Shown here: in pieces, positions 14,821-20,969 of the stretch
How positions within the stretch are numbered: position 1 is the stretch's first letter
How the letters are laid out: each line of letters starts with the position of its first letter
Assembly (NCBI GenBank): GCA_964513445.1
Contig: CAZEMM010000028.1
Coordinates: 1 to 24,713 of the forward strand
DNA: 24,713 bases
From: Butyricicoccus_A sp964513445
GTDB lineage: Bacteria; Bacillota; Clostridia; Oscillospirales; Butyricicoccaceae
Direction of reading: 5' to 3'
The notes under the pieces: generated by a model
The model's database searches: none
Seen by the model: the letters and a program-made list of their open reading frames with translations, nothing else
What the model was told of the DNA's origin: nothing
Position numbers and translations under genes: made by a program

Positions 14821-15468
14821 ATGAGCGAGACATTAAACGAGATTAGCAGCTGGCTGCAGAAGGGCCGCGCACCGAAGGTAAAGACATTTGTACAGCAGGC
14901 GTTGGATGAGGGCATTCCGGCAGCTGAGATTTTGCAGGACGGCCTTCTGGCCGGTATGAACATTATCGGCGAAAAGTTCAAGAATAACGAGGTATTTGTA
15001 CCGGAGGTTCTGGTCGCTGCGCGTGCGATGAACCGTGGCGTTGAGGTCCTGCGCCCGTATCTGGTTGCAGATGGCGTTGAGGACAAGGGCGTTGCGATCC
15101 TTGGCACGGTAAAGGGAGACATGCATGATATCGGCAAAAATCTCGTTCGCATGATGCTGGAGGGCAAGGGCCTGAAGGTCATAGATCTGGGCGTTGACGT
15201 GCCGGTTGAGAAGTTTATTGACGCAGCGCGTGAGAACGATGCGCAGATCATCTGCTGCTCCGCTTTGCTGACCACCACTATGGCTGAGATGCGCAATGTT
15301 GTCGAAGCGGTTGAGGCATCTGAGTTGAAGGGCAAGGTTAAGGTCATGATCGGCGGCGCACCAATCACGCAGTCTTATTGCGATCAGATTGGCGCAGATT
15401 ATTATACGCCGGATGCAGCCTCTGCAGCGGATGTCGCACTGGGTATCTGCGAGGGTACGATTTGCTGA
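14821..15468 (+). CDS. Methyltransferase corrinoid protein (B12-binding, MtbC1-like)
   Basis: A 215-residue protein with a helical N-terminal cap (residues about 1-85, including LQDGLLAGMNIIGEKFKNNE and VPEVLVAARAMNRG) and a C-terminal B12-binding Rossmann domain. The cobalt-ligand motif DxHxxG is D100-M-H102-D-I-G105. The supporting motifs SALLTTTM and GGAP follow in the right order. Such proteins carry a methyl group on the corrinoid between a substrate methyltransferase and tetrahydrofolate or CoM. ATG 14821 follows AAAGGA about 12 nt upstream; an in-frame ATG at 14758 would add 21 basic residues foreign to the family. No partner methyltransferase or activating protein is adjacent, so the substrate (methylamine, methanol, glycine betaine or aromatic methyl ether) is open. 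Confidence 0.92.
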   Translation: MSETLNEISSWLQKGRAPKVKTFVQQALDEGIPAAEILQDGLLAGMNIIGEKFKNNEVFVPEVLVAARAMNRGVEVLRPYLVADGVEDKGVAILGTVKGDMHDIGKNLVRMMLEGKGLKVIDLGVDVPVEKFIDAARENDAQIICCSALLTTTMAEMRNVVEAVEASELKGKVKVMIGGAPITQSYCDQIGADYYTPDAASAADVALGICEGTIC

Positions 15469-15508
15469 TCGGCTGATCGGGCGTATATGCCATGATTTGC
15501 TGATGGAT

Positions 15509-15539
15509 ACAGAAAACCTGCCGCCGGCAGGTTTTCTGT
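15509..15539 (+). terminator. Terminator of the corrinoid gene
   Basis: A 14-bp perfect stem, ACAGAAAACCTGCC (15509-15522) with GGCAGGTTTTCTGT (15526-15539), loop GCC. T residues lie within the 3' arm. Confidence 0.85.
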
Positions 15540-15635
15540 GCGCTTTGGCAAAAAAACCGTAAATATTGTCAGGATAACCTCACACAAATGCGTGCATTTG
15601 GGTGACAGCCGTCCTCTTGTTAAGCGATCTGGCCC

Positions 15636-16418
15636 TCATCCCAGCGCCACATCCAGTACCAGCATCATCGTAAATCCAAGGCTGAAGCAAAGGGTACCTA
15701 AGTTGGAATGTTTCCCCTGAGACATTTCTGGAATCAACTCTTCCACTACCACATAAATCATTGCTCCTGCGGCAAAGCTCAATAAATACGGCAATGCCGG
15801 AATGACCCAGTGAGCCGCCCAGATGGTGAGCAGCGCCGACAACGGTTCCACGACGCCGGACAGTATTCCCAAAAGAAATGCTTTCCCCTTTTGCATACCT
15901 TCCGCCCGCAGAGGCATGGAGATGATGGCACCCTCCGGAAAATTCTGCAGGGCAATTCCCAGCGCCAGAGCTATCGCGCCTGCCAGCGTGATTGTTTCAT
16001 TTTCGGAAAGCCACCCGGCATAGACGACACCTACCGCCATGCCCTCAGGAATATTGTGCATCGTCACCGCCAGCACCAGCATCGTCGTTCGTTTTAGATT
16101 TGACTTTGCACCCTCCGGCTCACAATTGCCCTGATGCAAATGGGGAACGGTCTTATCCAACAGCAGAAGGAACAAAATCCCAAGCCAGAATCCCGCTGCT
16201 GCGGGGACAAATGACCATGTACCCATTCCGACAGACTGCTCCATAGCAGGGATCAGCAGACTCCAGACGGAGGCGGCGACCATCACGCCGGCCGCAAAGC
16301 CGGTCAGACCCCGCTGCACCATTGGATTCAGGCCTTTTTTCATAAACAGGACGCATGTTGCACCCAGGGTTGTACCCAAAAACGGCAACAGTACACCCTC
16401 TAAAACTGCAAATGACAT
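15636..16418 (-). CDS. ZIP family metal transporter
   Basis: A 260-residue polytopic membrane protein of the ZIP (ZupT/GufA-like) family, which imports divalent metals such as Zn2+, Fe2+ or Mn2+ into the cytoplasm. The metal-site helices show HNIPEGMAVGVVYAG and NFPEGAIISMPLRAEG, the paired HN-PEG / N-PEG signatures of the family. A further helix ends VVVEELIPE with its glutamates. The first helix LEGVLLPFLGTTLGATCVLF matches the GufA branch. It is the second gene of a minus-strand operon, starting 12 nt after the HMA gene. The ribosome site is modest (AAGGTG about 10 nt, or GAGGG 2 nt, upstream). Direction of transport is inferred from family. Confidence 0.92.
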   Translation of the reverse strand: MSFAVLEGVLLPFLGTTLGATCVLFMKKGLNPMVQRGLTGFAAGVMVAASVWSLLIPAMEQSVGMGTWSFVPAAAGFWLGILFLLLLDKTVPHLHQGNCEPEGAKSNLKRTTMLVLAVTMHNIPEGMAVGVVYAGWLSENETITLAGAIALALGIALQNFPEGAIISMPLRAEGMQKGKAFLLGILSGVVEPLSALLTIWAAHWVIPALPYLLSFAAGAMIYVVVEELIPEMSQGKHSNLGTLCFSLGFTMMLVLDVALG

Positions 16419-16430
16419 AACCCTCGCACC

Positions 16431-16685
16431 TTATTTCCGAAAGCCGAACAGCCCTTTCTTTTCATAGTTCTCGCTTTTCACAGACAGCACCTTGTACCCG
16501 GTAGGTTCAATGGCGGCGCGGAGTTGTTCTTCGGGAATTTCCGTTTCCTTCAGGATCACTGTCTCTCCCTTGCTATGGGAGGATGTGACTTTTTTCACAG
16601 CAAAGGCGCGGCGCACCGCGTCATTGATATGACTCTCGCACATACCGCACATCATTCCATCGATTTCCAGTGTGATTTTCAGCAT
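16431..16685 (-). CDS. Heavy-metal-associated (HMA) domain protein, copper-chaperone-like
   Basis: An 84-residue protein. The metal-binding motif is MMCGMC within IDGMMCGMCESHIND (CxxC cysteines near residues 13 and 16). A ferredoxin-like HMA fold continues through AVKKVTSSHSKGETVI, EEQLRAAIEPTGYKVLSV. A 14-residue C-terminal tail (NYEKKGLFGFRK) follows the fold. HMA domains carry Cu+ or other soft metals; pairing with a ZIP transporter is unusual enough to leave the metal open. AGGAGG sits 7 nt upstream. First gene of the HMA-ZIP unit, with a palindromic operator candidate 34 nt upstream. Confidence 0.88.
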   Translation of the reverse strand: MLKITLEIDGMMCGMCESHINDAVRRAFAVKKVTSSHSKGETVILKETEIPEEQLRAAIEPTGYKVLSVKSENYEKKGLFGFRK

Positions 16686-16719
16686 TTTTCTTCCTCCTTA
16701 ATAATTTTTCCTCGGAACA

Positions 16720-16737
16720 AATTAGCAAATGCTAATT
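16720..16737 (-). promoter_or_regulatory. Palindromic operator candidate upstream of HMA-ZIP
   Basis: AATTAGCA-AA-TGCTAATT is an 18-bp perfect inverted repeat. On the minus strand an AT-rich TAATAAT segment overlaps its upstream edge and could serve as -10. The position and symmetry suit a metal-sensing repressor such as a DtxR/MntR- or ArsR-type protein; none is encoded in the window. Confidence 0.55.
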
Positions 16738-16747
16738 ATTATCCCTG

Positions 16748-16772
16748 AAAAATGCCGCTTTGCTGGCGCGGC
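16748..16772 (-). terminator. Minus-strand intrinsic terminator upstream of HMA
   Basis: On minus: GCCGC (16772-16768), a 9-nt loop, GCGGC (16758-16754), A, then TTTTT (16752-16748). It would stop transcription coming from the promoter at 17057-17029 before it reaches HMA-ZIP. Confidence 0.65.
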
Positions 16773-17022
16773 TCTTTAATGGCATCAATGAACTGCTCGG
16801 ACGGCAACGCTTTCTGGGAAACCGCTCCTGCTGAGCGGTGCAGTGTTGTGCTGTATTTCTTTCGGGAGCAGACGCTGACAAGCGCCCGCGAACTTACATA
16901 TATCCCGCAAGACGGCAATACCGACTGACAGAAGCGAACAAACCCCTTAAGCTGTTCGCTGTCTCCTGTTCGGAAAACGCTTTTGCCATCGCCATCATAA
17001 CCGTTTGACCAGTTATCAATTT
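16748..17022 (-). ncRNA. Candidate minus-strand transcript of about 275 nt without a convincing ORF
   Basis: A near-consensus promoter (17057-17029) and an intrinsic terminator (16772-16748) bracket this stretch on the minus strand. Inside are a strong hairpin AGCGAACA...TGTTCGCT (within 16928-16966) and CCGCTC-AGCAG-GAGCGG (near 16827-16843). One minus frame stays open for about 90 codons up to a TAA next to the terminator, ending EQFIDAIKEPRQQSGIFQG, but it has no ATG or ribosome site. It could be a small RNA, or the remains of a gene whose start was lost. I do not recognise the peptide. Confidence 0.35.
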
Positions 17023-17028
17023 AGTCAT

Positions 17029-17057
17029 ATTGTATCAAACGGCCGTCCTGCTGTCAA
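17029..17057 (-). promoter_or_regulatory. Near-consensus minus-strand promoter
   Basis: On minus TTGACA (17057-17052), 17 nt, TACAAT (17034-17029). The -10 box lies within an 8-bp perfect inverted repeat: CCGTTTGA at 17001-17008 and TCAAACGG at 17035-17042, possibly an operator. Expected start is near 17022. Confidence 0.75.
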
Positions 17058-17196
17058 TACGTCCCATTTCCGTATTCGGGTTCCGTTTATTGTGTTCTTG
17101 CGCCGATTTGGAAGCAATCAAGCAAGAATGATTACTTTTTTGAAGTTTTTGGTATTGAGTGGAAAGCAATGTCAAATCATTTGTGCAAAAATGCCT

Positions 17197-17229
17197 TTGA
17201 CAAATCCCCTAAAAGTGTTAAAATATAAT
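17197..17229 (+). promoter_or_regulatory. Promoter of the tandem riboswitch locus
   Basis: TTGACA (17197-17202), then TAAAAT (17219-17224, 16-nt spacer) merging into TATAAT (17224-17229). Transcription would begin around 17231, exactly where the first structured element begins. Confidence 0.75.
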
Positions 17230-17230
17230 C

Positions 17231-17281
17231 AAACGTGTAGCGTAACTGCGTAAATCCAGTTGCTGTTACACGTTTATTTTT
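17231..17281 (+). promoter_or_regulatory. Riboswitch-like element, copy 1 (guanidine-IV/mepA-motif candidate)
   Basis: Outer stem AAACGTGTA (17231-17239) with TACACGTTT (17267-17275), inner stem AACTG (17244-17248) with CAGTT (17257-17261), and a T tract at 17277-17281. The apical region GCGTAAATCCAG (17248-17259) is identical to that of copy 2, and both have TAGC at the base of the 5' arm. The hairpin plus T tract can act as a terminator just before the ribosome site of the 79-aa gene. Guanidine-IV riboswitches are known before MATE (mepA) genes in Clostridia; the class assignment rests on context and layout, not on a covariance search. Confidence 0.6.
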
Positions 17282-17300
17282 AGAACAGGAGAACAATATC

Positions 17301-17540
17301 ATGAAGAGAATCAAAGCGGCATGCATTTGTCAGACCCTTCACTTTATGCTGAAAGAGGATGTGGCGCATGACGATGCGGTTAAGCGAGTAGAGGAAGAGG
17401 TGGAGCATTACAAGCAGGGTCTAGCGCGCAATCATACCCAGTACAAGCTTGTAGAGGAAACCGCTCAGCCTGACGGGTCGGTTATTCTCAAAATCATCAA
17501 GCAATACAATAGCAGTCCGGTAGGCGACTATTTGGACTAA
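17301..17540 (+). CDS. Conserved-looking small protein of unknown function between two riboswitch-like elements
   Basis: A 79-residue soluble protein without signal peptide or membrane segment. The N-terminus MKRIKAACICQTLHF carries two cysteines. The middle is charged and helical (DDAVKRVEEEVEHYKQGL) and the second half suggests a beta segment (TQYKLVEETAQ, DGSVILKIIKQYN), ending SPVGDYLD. The ribosome site AGGAG is about 9 nt before ATG. I do not recognise a characterised family. It has its own copy of the RNA element found before the MATE gene, and its stop is 100 nt before the MATE start with copy 2 in between. The likely job is therefore linked to the same ligand, possibly guanidine or a related toxic compound; that is inference from regulation only. 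Confidence 0.8.
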   Translation: MKRIKAACICQTLHFMLKEDVAHDDAVKRVEEEVEHYKQGLARNHTQYKLVEETAQPDGSVILKIIKQYNSSPVGDYLD

Positions 17541-17571
17541 GGCGTATCAGGAAATCATACATATTTGAAAA

Positions 17572-17633
17572 AAGTGCGTAGCCAAGGGGCGTAAATCCAG
17601 CTTCCTTGACTGCGCATTTTTTGCGTCTGGAGG
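17572..17633 (+). promoter_or_regulatory. Riboswitch-like element, copy 2 (guanidine-IV/mepA-motif candidate)
   Basis: Outer stem AAGTGCGTAG (17572-17581) with CTGCGCATTT (17610-17619), including G-U pairs. Inner stem CAAGG (17583-17587) with CCTTG (17604-17608), shared apical 12-mer GCGTAAATCCAG (17589-17600), T tract 17617-17622. TCCAG in the loop (17596-17600) is complementary to CTGGA (17627-17631), which overlaps the MATE ribosome site GGAGG (17629-17633). A loop-to-downstream pairing could therefore compete with the terminator or hide the ribosome site. The element directly precedes a MATE gene, the usual target of the guanidine-IV class. Confidence 0.65.
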
Positions 17634-17640
17634 AATCTTT

Positions 17641-19065
17641 ATGGAACAGAAAGTCAACAAATTTTTAGAAAAACAGCCTGTAGGGGCACTGATGCGGCGG
17701 TACGCGGTTCCTTGCGTTATCTCCCTGCTGGTAGCGGCACTCTACAATATCGCAGATCAGCTCTTTATTGCCAACGCGAGTTATCTCGGTTCGTACGGCA
17801 ATGCCGCCAACACGGTTGTATTTCCCTTAACAGTGGTGGCCTTGGCCTTCGCGGTTATGATCGGCGACGGCTGCTGTGCATTTGTCAGCATTGCGCTGGG
17901 CGCGGGCCGAAAAGAGGACGCCCACAGGAGTATCGGCAGCGCGGTGCTGATGTGTATTATCACCAGTTTGGTACTGACCGCAATTTATTTGATTTTTCAG
18001 CGGCCGATTTTGACGCTGTTCGGCGGCACAGTGAATGAGGGAACCTTTTCCAACGCCAAGGAATACTTTTTTTGGATCACCATAGGCATCCCGTTCTATA
18101 TGTTCGGACAGGCTATGAATCCAATCATCCGCTCGGACGGAAGCCCGAAATTTGCCATGGTCTCGACCCTGTCCGGTGCGGTGGTCAATATCATCCTCGA
18201 CCCCATTTTTATCTTCGTATTCCGGTGGGGCATGATGGGCGCGGCGGTTGCTACCGTGCTGGGACAGGTGCTGACGGCGATTCTTGCAATCTGGTATCTG
18301 TGCCATATGAAGGCGGTGAAGCTGGAGAGATCCAGCTTTCGGCTCCACGTTAAACTTGCAAGAAAATATCTGGTCTTGGGTATCACCAGCTTCCTCTCTC
18401 AGATTTCTCTGGTGGCGTCTATGGCGGCTGTCATAAACATGCTTCAGAAGTACGGTGCACTGGATCCTGTTTTCGGGCAGGAACAATTTGCGCAGATTCC
18501 TATGGCGGTAGTGGGAATTGTAATGAAGTTCTTTCAAATCGTCATCGCCATAGCCGTGGGTACTGCAGCGGGGTGCATTCCCATCGTGGGCTACAACATC
18601 GGTGCGGGGCGGAAGGATCGGGTCAAGAGCGTGTTCACCCGGCTTCTGCTGACCGAAGCACTGGTGGGAGCGGTGGCTTTGTTTATCGTAGAGGTGTTTC
18701 CTCAGCAGCTCATCAACATGTTTGGTGCGGCAAATGAGAGCGTGCACTATACACAGTTTGCAATCAGGTGCTTCCGTATTTACCTTTGCATGATGATCTT
18801 TGCCACCGTGAACAAGGGAACCTTCATTTTCCTACAGTCTTTAGGTAAGGCACTGGCCTCCACTATGATCTCTTTGATGCGTGAAGTGGTGTTTGGCGTG
18901 GGGTTTGCCCTATTGCTGCCCCGGTTTTTTGAACTGGACGGCGTGCTGTACTCCATGCCGGTCTCGGATATTTTGACTTTTTTGATCGCAGCGGTTATTA
19001 TCATACGGACCTATCGGGAACTGGATCCGGCGAGCCAACACAGAATAGGAGGAGAACATGAATAA
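17641..19065 (+). CDS. MATE family efflux transporter, MepA-like
   Basis: A 474-residue membrane protein of the multidrug and toxic compound extrusion family, expected to have 12 helices in two halves and to export cationic compounds by Na+ or H+ exchange. The N-terminus VGALMRRYAVPCVISLLVAALYNIADQLFIA, then GDGCCAFVSIALGAGRKEDA, and the second-half repeat AAGCIPIVGYNIGAGRKDRVK show the paired GAG(R)K loops of the family. It resembles the MepA branch. GGAGG (17629-17633) is 7 nt before ATG. It follows the second riboswitch-like element and overlaps the next gene by 8 nt. If the guanidine-IV assignment holds, guanidinium or related cations are plausible substrates. Confidence 0.93.
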   Translation: MEQKVNKFLEKQPVGALMRRYAVPCVISLLVAALYNIADQLFIANASYLGSYGNAANTVVFPLTVVALAFAVMIGDGCCAFVSIALGAGRKEDAHRSIGSAVLMCIITSLVLTAIYLIFQRPILTLFGGTVNEGTFSNAKEYFFWITIGIPFYMFGQAMNPIIRSDGSPKFAMVSTLSGAVVNIILDPIFIFVFRWGMMGAAVATVLGQVLTAILAIWYLCHMKAVKLERSSFRLHVKLARKYLVLGITSFLSQISLVASMAAVINMLQKYGALDPVFGQEQFAQIPMAVVGIVMKFFQIVIAIAVGTAAGCIPIVGYNIGAGRKDRVKSVFTRLLLTEALVGAVALFIVEVFPQQLINMFGAANESVHYTQFAIRCFRIYLCMMIFATVNKGTFIFLQSLGKALASTMISLMREVVFGVGFALLLPRFFELDGVLYSMPVSDILTFLIAAVIIIRTYRELDPASQHRIGGEHE

Positions 19066-19633
19066 TCGTATCATCACCATTAGCCGAGAATTTGGTAGCG
19101 GCGGCAGAACAATTGGCAAAAAAGTTGCGGAAAAATTGGGCATCCCCTGTTATGACAGAGAACTGCTCCAAAAAATTATGGAGGAAAGCGGTTTTGTGGA
19201 GAGCTATGTCAAAGACGCGGGAGAATATACTGCTGGATTCCTGTCTTCTGTATTTTCCAACAGGAAGTTTGGTCCCACCAACGAGGACCGTTTGTGGCAG
19301 CTTCAATATGATTGCATCACAGGTTTGGCTGACCAGGGATCCTGCGTGATTGTGGGACGCTGCGCCGATTATATCCTGCGGGAAAAGGCGGACTGCCTGC
19401 GGGCGTTCATACATGCAAGCATGGAATATCGGGCAGAGCGTATTGTTACGGTGTACGGTGAGCGGGAGGAATCTCCGGAGCAGCGTCTACGGGATAAGGA
19501 CAAGCGCCGAGCTGCCTATTATCGCTTTTACACGAATATGGAATGGGGCTATGCGCCCAATTACCATATTTGCTTAGATAGCGGTAATTTGGGCATTGCA
19601 ACATGCGCGGAAATCATTGCAGGACTGTTTTAA
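19058..19633 (+). CDS. Cytidylate kinase-like family protein
   Basis: A 191-residue P-loop protein of the cytidylate-kinase-like group. The N-terminus NRIITISREFGSGGRTIGKK carries the nucleotide-binding loop in the form REFGSGGRTIG. DREL follows (CYDRELLQKIMEESGF), and an RAERI...RDKDKRRAAYY segment near residues 130-155 corresponds to the arginine-rich lid. Typical enzymes phosphorylate (d)CMP, but this branch is distinct from essential Cmk and its substrate is untested. AGGAGG lies about 5-9 nt upstream and the start overlaps the MATE gene by 8 nt, so the two are translationally coupled. In Clostridia this family often follows MATE genes; why is unknown to me. Confidence 0.85.
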   Translation: MNNRIITISREFGSGGRTIGKKVAEKLGIPCYDRELLQKIMEESGFVESYVKDAGEYTAGFLSSVFSNRKFGPTNEDRLWQLQYDCITGLADQGSCVIVGRCADYILREKADCLRAFIHASMEYRAERIVTVYGEREESPEQRLRDKDKRRAAYYRFYTNMEWGYAPNYHICLDSGNLGIATCAEIIAGLF

Positions 19634-19951
19634 CAAGATCTCAATCGAAAAAGCATCATAGCTCAGATGTTGGCTGTTGCGGTAGTTTTTACCGATTTCC
19701 TCCGGTTCATTTGGATTATTAACGAATTTAGATGAATCGGGGGATTTTTATGGCTTTTTGCAGGCCTCCTTTTGTTTTTAGATACTGTTCAGAGAAAGCG
19801 ACTTTATGCAGGTGTCGAACTGCAAGAAGGTATAACCGAGATATAGACCATGATTTTAAGCTGTGGGCGTTCTTCGGAATGCCCACAGGTTTTTCCATGG
19901 TCGATACCTGCGAACATACTGTGAATACTACGTAAAAGCTTTGATGCAATA
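19634..19951. other. Gene-poor stretch after the kinase-like gene, with possible gene remnant
   Basis: No intact gene with a ribosome site. A plus-strand frame from about 19735 to 19845 is open for some 36 codons and reads like the end of a membrane protein (FLWLFAGLLLFLD, then RLYAGVELQEGITEI), but no start codon precedes it. The strong terminator at 19861 follows immediately, which fits a decayed gene that kept its terminator. Confidence 0.4.
19861..19897 (+). terminator. Strong intrinsic terminator with UUCG loop
   Basis: A 12-bp stem (19861-19872 with 19877-19888, one G-U) is closed by the stable tetraloop C(TTCG)G, followed by GTTTTT. Confidence 0.93.
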
Positions 19952-19980
19952 TTGACACGGAACCGCAATGGGAATAAACT
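19952..19980 (+). promoter_or_regulatory. Promoter of the 61-aa gene
   Basis: TTGACA (19952-19957), a 17-nt spacer, TAAACT (19975-19980). The start would be near 19987, about 40 nt before the TTG start at 20029. Confidence 0.6.
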
Positions 19981-20028
19981 TAATATGACTGTAAACGTAT
20001 TTTGGTCTCGCAAAGAGGAGTGACCATT

Positions 20029-20214
20029 TTGGCTTTTGCTTTTACAGAGCAGGAACAGGACATTGTTTTGAAAATACTCCGTGGAAATGATGTCTCCAAT
20101 ATTCTGCGGAAGCTTATGCTGACCATTTTCCATCGGGATGACATTGGAGAAGAATATCCAAAGGTGCGGAAGCTGATGGTGACGGGAGCTTGCAAAGCAC
20201 TGTTTCCTGCTTAG
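20029..20214 (+). CDS. Small protein of unknown function (61 aa, TTG start)
   Basis: A 61-residue soluble protein: MAFAFTEQEQDIVLKILRG, then NDVSNILRKLMLTIF and a C-terminal KVRKLMVTGACKALFPA. It is predicted to be largely helical with mixed charge and no membrane segment. The TTG start is preferred because GAGGAG (20015-20020) is 8 nt upstream; the first in-frame ATG-like alternative (20002) lacks a ribosome site. It has its own promoter and a terminator starting 16 nt after the stop, so it is a self-contained unit. I do not recognise the family. Confidence 0.6.
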   Translation: MAFAFTEQEQDIVLKILRGNDVSNILRKLMLTIFHRDDIGEEYPKVRKLMVTGACKALFPA

Positions 20215-20230
20215 ATAGTTTGTGAAAATA

Positions 20231-20256
20231 AAAAAGCCGTGCGAAGCGGCTTTTTA
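20231..20256 (+). terminator. Terminator of the 61-aa gene
   Basis: AAAAAGCCG (20231-20239) pairs perfectly with CGGCTTTTT (20247-20255), with a 7-nt loop and a T tail. Confidence 0.93.
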
Positions 20257-20267
20257 TTCGGCACAGT

Positions 20268-20285
20268 AGTTAGATATTACTAACT
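20268..20285. promoter_or_regulatory. Inverted repeat before the first methyltransferase gene
   Basis: AGTTAG-ATATTA-CTAACT lies between the terminator and the methyltransferase start, with AT-rich sequence suited to a -10 box. It is an operator candidate; no regulator can be named. Confidence 0.4.
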
Positions 20286-20310
20286 TCAACTAAATTTTAA
20301 GGAGAAGAAT

Positions 20311-20931
20311 ATGGGAAAAGATGATAAGGGCTTCTGGCAATTCTTAGCTCCGATATATAATCGAGTCGCTGAGAATAATGGAAAATTCTATAACGATCTG
20401 TGCGGCCGATTTCTTCCGTTTCTGGATGAAAAAATGTCCGTTCTGGAGCTTGCCTGTGGGACAGGGCAACTCTCCCGGCGTATGGCGGGCAGCGTCCGCC
20501 GCTGGGACGCTACGGACTTTTCAGAAAGGATGATCGGGCAGGCTAGAAAGAAGGGAGAAACGGAAAAGATGCATTTCTATGTTGCGGACGCAACTAGGCT
20601 TTCCTGCACAAACAACTGCTTTGACGCTGTAGTAATTTCCTGTGCGCTGCACATTATGCCGGAACCGGAGGCGGCTCTTGTGGAAATTTTGCGCGTGCTG
20701 AAGCCTGGAGGCTTGCTCTATTGTCCTACCTATCTGTGGGCAGAGAACAGTGCGTTCGGGCAAATGAGGCAGCGGATTATGTCCCTGGCGGGATTTAAGG
20801 TTTATCGGGAGTGGACGCTAAAAAGCTTCACAGCGTTTATTGAGAAGAATGGATTCTGCGTTCTGAAACAGGAGGTATTGCCTGTCGGTATTGCGCCGGT
20901 GGGTGTGCTGATTGCAAAGAAAGCTGATTGA
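20311..20931 (+). CDS. Class I SAM-dependent methyltransferase
   Basis: A 206-residue methyltransferase of the Methyltransf_11 type. Motif I is VLELACGTGQLS (residues 44-55); the acidic residue after strand 2 is in DATDFSERM; motif II/III are FYVADATRLSC and FDAVVISCALHIMPEPE; the post-motif is RVLKPGGLLYCPTY. The C-terminal third is a short cap. Members methylate small molecules, quinones or proteins; the acceptor is unknown. AAGGAGAAG (20299-20307) precedes ATG 20311. It ends 38 nt before the next methyltransferase gene, likely in one operon. Confidence 0.88.
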   Translation: MGKDDKGFWQFLAPIYNRVAENNGKFYNDLCGRFLPFLDEKMSVLELACGTGQLSRRMAGSVRRWDATDFSERMIGQARKKGETEKMHFYVADATRLSCTNNCFDAVVISCALHIMPEPEAALVEILRVLKPGGLLYCPTYLWAENSAFGQMRQRIMSLAGFKVYREWTLKSFTAFIEKNGFCVLKQEVLPVGIAPVGVLIAKKAD

Positions 20932-20969
20932 CTATAACACACACGTTATTCTCAGAGAGGAGAGGCATG

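Noticed and set aside
17005..17253. Plus-strand 82-codon frame before the first riboswitch-like element
   Set aside because: It runs through the promoter and the structured element, and has no ribosome site or protein-like composition.
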